Of a stretch of DNA of 11,114 nucleotides, positions 5,991 through 11,114 are shown piece by piece. Position 1 is the stretch's first letter, and every line of letters begins with the position of its first letter. This stretch comes from Brevundimonas sp. (lineage in GTDB: Bacteria > Pseudomonadota > Alphaproteobacteria > Caulobacterales > Caulobacteraceae), in the NCBI GenBank assembly GCA_020253595.1, contig JADCBH010000199.1:1-11114 (forward strand), given 5' to 3'. A model generated the notes under the pieces. That model saw only the letters and a list, made by a program, of their open reading frames with translations, was not told the DNA's origin and ran no database searches. Both the position numbers and the translations under genes were made by a program.

Positions 5991-7886
5991 ATGCCTCCCG
6001 CCGACAGCCCGCAGGACGTCTTCAAGCGCGCGCTCGCCCATGCCGCGCGCGCTCTGGCCGAGCAGCCGGAGCTGGAGGTGGTGTTCGGGTCCGAAGGTCC
6101 CCGCCTGTCGGACGGCGTGCTGACCCTGCCCCATCCGCCGAGGACGGCCTCGGAGGGCGAAAGCGCGACGCTGAGGGGCCAGGCTGACCGGCTGGCCCTG
6201 CGGCTGGCGAACCATGACGCGACCATCCACGCCCGGGCGCGGCCGATCGACAGCCGTGCCGCAGAGGTGTTCGAGGCGGTCGAGCAGGCCCGCGTGGAGG
6301 CCCACGGCTCCCAGTCCCTGGCCGGAGTGCGGGCGAACATGGACGCGGCGCTGCTGACCCGACTGGAGAAGATGGGTGCGCTTCGCCTCACCGAGCCCGA
6401 GCGCGTGCCCATCCCCGAGGCCGTAGCGCTTCTGCTGCGCGAGCGGGTGACGGGCCGGCGCAGTCCGGACGGAGCGGGAGCCATGCTTGACCTTGTCCGC
6501 GAGGCGCTGGAGGGCAAGGCGGGCGCCGAGCTGGATGCGCTGGCAGAGATGGCTGCCGATCAGGCCGCCTTCGGTGCGGCCATGAAGGATGTGCTGCGCG
6601 CGCTGGATCTCGATCCCGGCGACGGACGCGGCGATGACACGTCCGAGGACGCCGGCGAGGACGAACCCGAACCCCAGGCTCCCGACCCGTCCGAGGACGA
6701 TCAGCAGGACGAGGAGGATGACGGTGGCGGCGAGGGCGGCCAGTCGATGGATGGTCGGTCAGAAGACCAGACCTCCGAACAGGACCGCGAGGCGCAGCAG
6801 TCCGGCCAGCCGGCCGAGCGGGACGGCGACCAGGCTGACGACGGCCCTGACGTGTCCGAGGGCGCGCTGCCGAACCGTCAGGAGAATACCGACGACGGCC
6901 GCGCGATCGACGCCTATCGCGTCTTCACTACCGCTTTTGACGAGGTGATCGACGCATCGGATCTTTGTGATCCGATGGAGCTGGAGCGGCTGCGCAGTCT
7001 GCTGGACCAGCAGCTAACGATCCTGTCTTCTGTCGTTGCGAGACTGGCCAACAAGCTGCAACGGCGTCTGATGGCGCAGCAGAACCGGAGCTGGGCGTTC
7101 GACCTCGAGGAGGGCGTTCTGGATACCGCCCGGCTGACCCGGATCATCACCGACCCGACCAGCCCGCTCAGCTTCAAGGCTGAGTCAGAGAGCCCGTTCC
7201 GGGACACGGTCGTGACGCTGTTGCTCGACAACTCCGGCTCCATGCGCGGGCGGCCGATCATGGTCGCGGCGGTGTGCGCCGACATCCTGGCGCGGACGCT
7301 GGAGCGATGCGGGGTGAAGGTCGAGATCCTGGGCTTCACCACCCGCGCCTGGAAGGGCGGGCAGAGCCGCGAGGCCTGGATCACGGCGGGCAAGCCTCCG
7401 ATGCCCGGCCGCCTGAACGACCTGCGCCACATCATCTACAAGGCTGCAGACGCGCCCTGGAGACGGGCCAAGAAGAACCTCGGCCTGATGATGCGCGAGG
7501 GTCTGCTCAAGGAAAACATCGACGGCGAGGCCCTGACCTGGGCGCACGAGCGGTTGATCGCACGGCCCGAGCAGCGGCGCATTCTGATGGTCATCTCCGA
7601 CGGCTCGCCGGTCGACGATTCCACCCAGTCCGCCAATGCGGCGCTCTATCTGGACAAGCACCTGCGTCAGGTGATCGAGCGCATCGAAACCCAGTCGCCG
7701 GTCGAACTGATCGCCATCGGCATCGGCCACGATGTCACACGCTGGTATCGCCGGGCTGTCACCATCGTCGACGTGGAACAGCTGGCGGGCGTCATGATCG
7801 AGAAACTGGCCGAACTCTTCGAGGCCGCGCCCAAGGAGGCGGGCGGACGGATTGCGGGCCGACGGCCCGTCAAGCGCGCGGCGTGA
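5991..7886 (+). CDS. cobT: Cobaltochelatase subunit CobT (VWA domain)
   Basis: A 631-residue cytoplasmic protein, full length for CobT. In the aerobic cobalamin pathway CobT forms a ring complex with the AAA+ ATPase CobS that drives CobN to insert cobalt into hydrogenobyrinic acid a,c-diamide. The N-terminal domain (about 1-205) starts with the family pattern DVFKRALAHAARALAEQPELEV. Residues about 206-302 form the very acidic, Asp/Glu/Gln-rich linker typical of CobT and related magnesium chelatase D subunits. The C-terminal VWA domain carries an intact MIDAS, DNSGS (D413, S415, S417), with a further acidic residue in ISDGSPVDDST (D537). GFTTRAWKGG, NDLRHIIYKAADAPWRRA and AIGIGHDVTRWYRRAVTI are characteristic CobT stretches. 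The ATG follows an AGGGG site. No cobS precedes it, unlike the usual cobS-cobT pair. The gene continues into an exported lipoprotein gene with a possible 4-bp overlap. The family call is very secure; a role in B12 synthesis here is not established. Confidence 0.96.
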   Translation: MPPADSPQDVFKRALAHAARALAEQPELEVVFGSEGPRLSDGVLTLPHPPRTASEGESATLRGQADRLALRLANHDATIHARARPIDSRAAEVFEAVEQARVEAHGSQSLAGVRANMDAALLTRLEKMGALRLTEPERVPIPEAVALLLRERVTGRRSPDGAGAMLDLVREALEGKAGAELDALAEMAADQAAFGAAMKDVLRALDLDPGDGRGDDTSEDAGEDEPEPQAPDPSEDDQQDEEDDGGGEGGQSMDGRSEDQTSEQDREAQQSGQPAERDGDQADDGPDVSEGALPNRQENTDDGRAIDAYRVFTTAFDEVIDASDLCDPMELERLRSLLDQQLTILSSVVARLANKLQRRLMAQQNRSWAFDLEEGVLDTARLTRIITDPTSPLSFKAESESPFRDTVVTLLLDNSGSMRGRPIMVAAVCADILARTLERCGVKVEILGFTTRAWKGGQSREAWITAGKPPMPGRLNDLRHIIYKAADAPWRRAKKNLGLMMREGLLKENIDGEALTWAHERLIARPEQRRILMVISDGSPVDDSTQSANAALYLDKHLRQVIERIETQSPVELIAIGIGHDVTRWYRRAVTIVDVEQLAGVMIEKLAELFEAAPKEAGGRIAGRRPVKRAA

Positions 7887-7891
7887 CACGC

Positions 7892-8827
7892 ATGGCCCTG
7901 CGAGCGTTGCTGTCGCTCGCGCTTCTGGCAGCAGCGGCGTGCGCCGGTGTCGTCACCTCGACGCCGCAGATGGCAGGGCCCGATATCCCGATCCGCCTCG
8001 AGGCACGCCGGACCCCGCTTGGAGTGGGCGGTGCCATGCTGGCGCCCGGCGTTCGCTACGCGGGCGGTCTGACATTGCGCGGAACCTACCTGCATGGGCT
8101 GTCGGACCTGAAGGTGGATGGCGATCGCGCCTGGATCGTGAGCGATTTCGGCGATCTGGTGCGGTTCGCCCTGCGGTTCGACAGTAACGGACGCCTGGCC
8201 TCGGCGGACCAGGCGACCCGACGCGCCCTGTCCGATCCAAATGGTGCCGTGCTCGCGCCCAAGGACCGGGCCGACGCAGAGGGTCTCGCCATCTTGCCGG
8301 ACGGACAGGTGATCGTTTCGTTCGAGGGCGAACACCGTATCTGGTCCTACGGTCGGGACGCACTGGAGCGACCGCAGGCGATCGCTTCCCCTCAGGTCGA
8401 TCGGCCGTTGAACGAGGGCTTCGAGGGGTTGGCGCAGGCTCCCGGCGGTTGGCTGGTCCTGGCCGAGGGTGGCGGCGGCTGGTTGTGCCAGCCCCAGCGC
8501 TGTGCCGCTTTCGGGGACCTGACGCCGTCCGAGGGCTATCGCTTCACAGCTGTGGATCGCAATCCGGCAGGGGAGGGGTGGTATGTGGTCGAGCGTTTCT
8601 ACCAGCCCCCGTTCGACATGCGCACACGGGTCCGCGCACTGTCGGCGGATGGACGTCTGTCTTCGCCCTTGATCGAGCTTCGCCCTCCGGCGTCGGTCGA
8701 CAACTTCGAAGGTATCGCCGCCGTTCGGTCCACTGGCGGCGTGCGTCTGTATTTGCTCAGTGACGACAACGCCAACAGCCTCCAGAAAACGCTTCTGCTG
8801 GCCTTTGACGTCGAACCCGTCAGTTGA
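7892..8827 (+). CDS. Exported phytase-like / esterase-like protein, putative lipoprotein
   Basis: A 311-residue protein of the 'esterase-like activity of phytase' family (PF13449), a beta-propeller-like group of secreted or periplasmic proteins. The N-terminus is a signal peptide (LRALLSLALLAAAACAG); a cysteine at residue 17 preceded by AAA is a lipobox-like site, though the usual leucine at -3 is missing. The mature part shows family patterns: GLSDLKVDGDRAWIVSDFG (69-87), DAEGLAILPDG (128-138), EGFEGLA (175-181), DNFEGIA (270-276) and LLSDDNAN (288-295), with acidic loops that could bind metal. An in-frame GTG at 7883 overlaps the cobT stop (GTGA) and would add three residues. Neither start has a strong ribosome binding site, so translational coupling to cobT is likely. 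Its last 8 bases overlap the end of the opposing gene. Phytase activity itself should not be assumed: many members have no known substrate. Confidence 0.85.
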   Translation: MALRALLSLALLAAAACAGVVTSTPQMAGPDIPIRLEARRTPLGVGGAMLAPGVRYAGGLTLRGTYLHGLSDLKVDGDRAWIVSDFGDLVRFALRFDSNGRLASADQATRRALSDPNGAVLAPKDRADAEGLAILPDGQVIVSFEGEHRIWSYGRDALERPQAIASPQVDRPLNEGFEGLAQAPGGWLVLAEGGGGWLCQPQRCAAFGDLTPSEGYRFTAVDRNPAGEGWYVVERFYQPPFDMRTRVRALSADGRLSSPLIELRPPASVDNFEGIAAVRSTGGVRLYLLSDDNANSLQKTLLLAFDVEPVS

Positions 8828-10022
8828 GAGGCTGAGGCCGGGTCTGCATCGGAGCGTCCGGGTCCGTAGGAGCCGGTGCCGCTGCGGTCGGCCGTTCGAC
8901 CACCAGCGGTGTGGTCTCGATCGCGGGCGGTGTAGCGGTCTCTGCCGGTGGCGTCGGAACGACGCGGGGCGCAGCCGTTGTCGCGCCCACCTGGGAGGCA
9001 GGGCGCGGTGTCACCGCAGCCTGGGTCGGGCTCACGGCCGTCACGGATTGGGTTGAGGGGGTAGCCACCTCTGCCTCGGGCATCGCCCCTGCGGCGCCGA
9101 CAGGCGCGGCCTCATCCACCACAGGTGTTTCGAGACCGGGTGCGGCAGGCGGAGGTGCGTCCATGTCGAGCGGGGGCGCGTCTCCGCTGGGCAGTGTCGC
9201 CAGCCAAATGAAGCCGGCCGTGACGACCAGGGCACCGATAACGGCCGCGAGGCGCCAGGTGTCGTTCGTCTTCACTTTCTCGATCACGGCACCGACCGTG
9301 GCGTAGAGGGTTGGCGTCACGACCACCGACGGGATGGCGCGCGGATCCGCGGCGGCCTTCTGATCGGTCGAGAGCGGCGGCGGAACCGTATCGATCTGCT
9401 CGGCGGCTTCAGGCTCTACGATGATCTCCACGGCCGGAGCCGGCCGCGCCTTCGGACGCACCGGCTCGGCCTCGACGATAAACTCGCTGACCGGTTCGGC
9501 GATGGGCTCAAAGACAGCTTCGGCGACGGGTTCAAATGGGGCTGCGTGTTGTTCCGCCTCGACAGGCTCTGGCGTAACGGACGGCGGCGCTTCCGTCACA
9601 GCAGAAGGCTCGCTGACGGGGTCAACGTCCGGGACAGGATCAGTCTTCGGGGCTTCCACCGGAGCGGACTTGCGCGCGCGGCGGGGCTTGGCCGCAACGG
9701 GCTCAACGGTCGCCTCCGGCGCGGCGGGCTCGACGACGGGATCCGCGTCAGTGACGGGCGGCAGGTCGACGACCGTCGACGGCGCCGCGCGCGGGATCAT
9801 GGAGCCGGAGAAGATGTCACCTGCCGGACGTGCCGGAGCCGGCCGAGGGCGGGGCGTCGGCTGGCTCCAGCTTTGCGGTGGACGCGGCAGGGGGCCGGTC
9901 CGGAAGACGGTCTCGGGCGGACGCCCCCAGACGATGCGACCGCGCACGAACGGCTCAGGTGCCTCGCCTTGAGGCTGGCCTGCAGAGGGCGTCTTGGGAT
10001 CGGACGGCGGCGTATCGGACAT
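8820..10022 (-). CDS. Hypothetical Pro/Ala/Glu-rich single-TM membrane protein
   Basis: A 400-residue protein I cannot assign to a family. Residues 24-55 are the most conserved-looking part, with the motif RGRIVWGRPPETVF followed by proline-rich sequence; DIFSGSMIPRAAP lies at about 69-81. Residues 85-235 are a low-complexity Pro/Val/Glu/Ala stretch with basic (KPRRARK) and acidic patches and degenerate FEPVAE-type octapeptides at 163-187. One hydrophobic helix at about 257-277 (RLAAVIGALVVTAGFIWLATLP) is followed by a second Pro/Ala/Thr-rich tail. This predicts a long cytoplasmic N-terminal tether, one inner-membrane pass and an extended periplasmic C-terminus, a layout seen in TonB-like, SPOR and envelope-spanning proteins, but no TonB or SPOR domain is visible. 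Codon-position GC bias and length argue it is real; longer antisense frames are shadows. The ribosome binding site is weak. It lies 62 bp downstream of the DUF427 gene and overlaps the phytase-like gene tail to tail by 8 bp. Confidence 0.78.
   Translation of the reverse strand: MSDTPPSDPKTPSAGQPQGEAPEPFVRGRIVWGRPPETVFRTGPLPRPPQSWSQPTPRPRPAPARPAGDIFSGSMIPRAAPSTVVDLPPVTDADPVVEPAAPEATVEPVAAKPRRARKSAPVEAPKTDPVPDVDPVSEPSAVTEAPPSVTPEPVEAEQHAAPFEPVAEAVFEPIAEPVSEFIVEAEPVRPKARPAPAVEIIVEPEAAEQIDTVPPPLSTDQKAAADPRAIPSVVVTPTLYATVGAVIEKVKTNDTWRLAAVIGALVVTAGFIWLATLPSGDAPPLDMDAPPPAAPGLETPVVDEAAPVGAAGAMPEAEVATPSTQSVTAVSPTQAAVTPRPASQVGATTAAPRVVPTPPAETATPPAIETTPLVVERPTAAAPAPTDPDAPMQTRPQPLN
9495..9536 (-). repeat. 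24-bp-period coding repeat (FEPVAEAV / FEPIAEPV)
   Basis: An 18-bp unit, plus-strand TTCGGCGATGGGCTCAAA at 9495-9512, recurs as TTCGGCGACGGGTTCAAA at 9519-9536 with two differences. The 24-bp period equals eight codons and produces two consecutive octapeptides in the 400-residue protein. It looks like a small in-frame duplication within a low-complexity tether. Confidence 0.6.
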
Positions 10023-10073
10023 GGCGGCGTCTTAAACCGGGCGGAGGTGACCGTCCAATGGCGAAGGGAGGAC

Positions 10074-10100
10074 CGTCGAGCGGTTCAGCGAACCTCGACG
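10074..10100 (-). terminator. Bulged hairpin over the DUF427 stop codon (possible weak terminator or processing stem)
   Basis: On the plus strand CGTCGA (10074-10079), a 2-nt bulge, GGTTC (10082-10086), a 3-nt loop, GAACC (10090-10094) and TCGACG (10095-10100) form an 11-bp interrupted stem. Read on the minus strand it starts inside the last DUF427 codons and includes the stop (10085-10087). The sequence after it is pyrimidine-rich (GTCCTCCCTTC) but has no run of T, so it is not a classical intrinsic terminator. It lies between two same-strand genes and could lower read-through or protect a 3' end. The stem is visible; the role is inferred. Confidence 0.35.
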
Positions 10101-10366
10101 CCCTTCCAGAAGGCGATGCGGTCGGCGATCTCGGCCGCGGCGGACTTCGGCTCGGGATAGAACCAGGCGGCGTCCTTGTTTTCTTTCCCGTCGACCACGA
10201 GCGAGTGGTAGGAGGCCGTGCCCTTCCACGAGCATACGGTGGTCGTTGACGACGGTCGCAGCACGGCGGGATCGACGGCGCCTCGGGGGAAGTAGTGGTT
10301 GCCTTCGACCATCACCGTATCGTCGCTGTCGGCGATGACGGCGCCGTTCCAGATCGCCTTCGGCAT
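10085..10366 (-). CDS. DUF427 domain-containing protein
   Basis: A complete 93-residue protein made up almost entirely of one DUF427 domain (PF04248), a small beta-tent-fold family of unknown biochemical function. Family features visible are the opening MPKAIWNGAVIADSDDTVMVEGNHYFP (WNG at 6-8, VEGNHYFP at 20-27), the central CSWKGTASYHSL (45-56) and WFYPEPKSAAAEIADRIAFWKGVEV near the end. There is no signal peptide, so it should be cytoplasmic. GGAG lies about 10 nt upstream of the ATG at 10366. The gene starts 17 bp after the stop of the ABC permease on the same strand, which suggests co-transcription. Some homologues occur fused to or near nucleotidyltransferase or redox genes, but nothing here indicates a substrate. 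Confidence 0.92.
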   Translation of the reverse strand: MPKAIWNGAVIADSDDTVMVEGNHYFPRGAVDPAVLRPSSTTTVCSWKGTASYHSLVVDGKENKDAAWFYPEPKSAAAEIADRIAFWKGVEVR

Positions 10367-10383
10367 TGGGGGTCGCTCCGTGT

Positions 10384-11114
10384 TCAGTTCTTGAGGCGGT
10401 AGCCGGTCTTGAACATCCAGCCTACGATGGACAGGCAGATCACGAAGAAGCCGATCATGGCTGCGGCGCTCACGCCCACGCCGACGTCGCTCAGACCGTA
10501 GAAGGCCCAGCGGAACCCGTCGATCAGGTAGACCACCGGATTGAACAAGGTGACCATCCGCCAGGCGGGCGGCAGCATGTCGATCGAGTAGAATGCACCG
10601 CCCAGGAAGGTGAGCGGCGTGACCACCAGCATAGGGATGAACTGCAGCTGCTCGAAGCTCTGGGACACCAGGCCGATGATGAAGCCGAACAGGCTGAAGG
10701 TCACCGAGATCAGCAACAGGAACCCGAGCATGGCCAGCGGGTGCTGAACCTCGAGGGGAACGAACAGGGCCGCCGTCGCCAGCGTGACCAGGCCGACCAG
10801 CATCGACTTGCTGGCGGCGGCCCCGACGTAGGCGGTCACGGTCTCGATCGGCGAAAGAGGGGCCGACAGGATCTCGTAGATGGTGCCCGTGAACTTGGGG
10901 AAGTAGATGCCGAAGCTGCCGTTGGAGATCGATTGGGTGAAGACCGACAACATGACCAGGCCGGGCACGATGAAGGCCCCGTAGGGCATACCGCCGACGC
11001 TCTCCATCCGCCCGCCGATGGCCGAGCCGAAGACGACGAAATAGAGCGCCGTGGTGATGACTGGCGTCACCAGGCTACCGAAGATCGTGCGGCCGAACCG
11101 GGCCATCTCGAAGC
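10384..11114 (-). CDS. ABC-2 type transporter permease, 5' end cut by window edge
   Basis: An inner-membrane permease of the ABC-2 family (YadH/NodJ-like), which pairs with a separate ATPase to export a polysaccharide, lipid or drug. The frame stays open to the right edge; the ATG at 11106 is preceded in frame by Phe-Glu, and family members usually have about 20 more residues before this point, so the true start is probably outside. Counting from that ATG, about six membrane segments are visible (10-30, 42-62, 90-117, 123-147, 155-175, 212-232). Family motifs include LSAPLSPIE (80-88), LTFLGGAFYSIDMLPPAW (165-182) and FNPVVYLIDGFRW (188-200). The C-terminus TGYRLKN is complete. An ATPase gene would be expected just upstream, beyond the right edge. 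The substrate cannot be told from the permease alone. Confidence 0.92.
   Translation of the reverse strand, partial: FEMARFGRTIFGSLVTPVITTALYFVVFGSAIGGRMESVGGMPYGAFIVPGLVMLSVFTQSISNGSFGIYFPKFTGTIYEILSAPLSPIETVTAYVGAAASKSMLVGLVTLATAALFVPLEVQHPLAMLGFLLLISVTFSLFGFIIGLVSQSFEQLQFIPMLVVTPLTFLGGAFYSIDMLPPAWRMVTLFNPVVYLIDGFRWAFYGLSDVGVGVSAAAMIGFFVICLSIVGWMFKTGYRLKN

Noticed and set aside
6609..6900. Acidic Asp/Glu-rich tract in CobT as a foreign insertion or expansion
   Set aside because: An acidic linker between the N-terminal and VWA domains is normal for CobT and ChlD/BchD proteins.
7274..7891. Upstream extension of the phytase-like frame into cobT
   Set aside because: The extension would overlap some 200 codons of the CobT VWA domain in another frame and would bury the clear signal peptide in mid-protein.
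9546..10160. 204-codon plus-strand frame opposite the Pro/Ala-rich membrane protein
   Set aside because: It spans the end of one gene, an intergenic gap and part of the DUF427 gene on the opposite strand; Arg/Gly-rich composition marks it as a shadow.
1..11114. Mobile element, defence island or biosynthetic cluster
   Set aside because: No transposase, integrase, terminal inverted repeat, tRNA-att site, CRISPR array, toxin-antitoxin pair or defence domain is visible, and base composition is even across the genes.

Overview
The window is GC-rich chromosomal DNA, densely packed with genes on both strands. Its protein content resembles an alphaproteobacterium, most likely of the Caulobacteraceae (Brevundimonas/Caulobacter-like). 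That assignment is an inference from the CobT type, the GC content and the general protein style. No rRNA, housekeeping marker or other direct taxonomic evidence is present. I see no insertion sequence, integrase, tRNA, CRISPR array or phage gene, so this looks like ordinary core or near-core chromosome rather than an accessory island.

Layout, left to right. (1) 1-2165, minus: the N-terminal 721 residues of a large single-TM, beta-rich periplasmic protein, best matched to the YdbH/AsmA-like intermembrane lipid transport group. It runs off the left edge. (2) 2166-2533: a 368-bp gene-free divergent region holding a tandem 14-bp repeat with a 21-bp period. (3) 2534-3904, plus: an exported M23 (LytM) peptidoglycan endopeptidase of ShyA/MepM-like architecture. 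(4) 3944-4693, minus: an alpha/beta hydrolase of the ABHD10-like type. (5) 4750-5691, plus: a family 9 (heptosyltransferase-like) glycosyltransferase, divergent from the hydrolase. (6) 5696-5848, minus: a 50-residue putative membrane protein with a good ribosome binding site, tail to tail with the glycosyltransferase. (7) 5991-7886, plus: CobT, the VWA subunit of a cobaltochelatase-type complex. It is followed, with a 4-bp overlap at one possible start or a 5-bp gap at the other, by (8) 7892-8827, an exported phytase-like/esterase-like putative lipoprotein. (9) 8820-10022, minus: a 400-residue Pro/Ala/Glu-rich single-TM protein of unknown function, whose stop overlaps that of gene 8. (10) 10085-10366, minus: a DUF427 protein, 17 bp downstream of (11) 10384-11114, minus: an ABC-2 type transporter permease cut by the right edge.

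How the genes fit together. The left half is cell-envelope biology: lipid transport to the outer membrane, peptidoglycan cleavage and sugar transfer to LPS-like glycans. The cobT/lipoprotein pair looks like one transcription unit. No cobS or cobN is visible beside cobT, so its link to cobalamin is not shown by the local context. The DUF427 gene and the permease are probably co-transcribed, possibly with gene 9. No previously undescribed multi-gene system is evident. The items most worth a second look are the 50-residue membrane protein, the 21-bp-period repeat in the envelope-gene intergenic region, the orphan cobT paired with an exported lipoprotein, and the unassigned 400-residue tethered protein.
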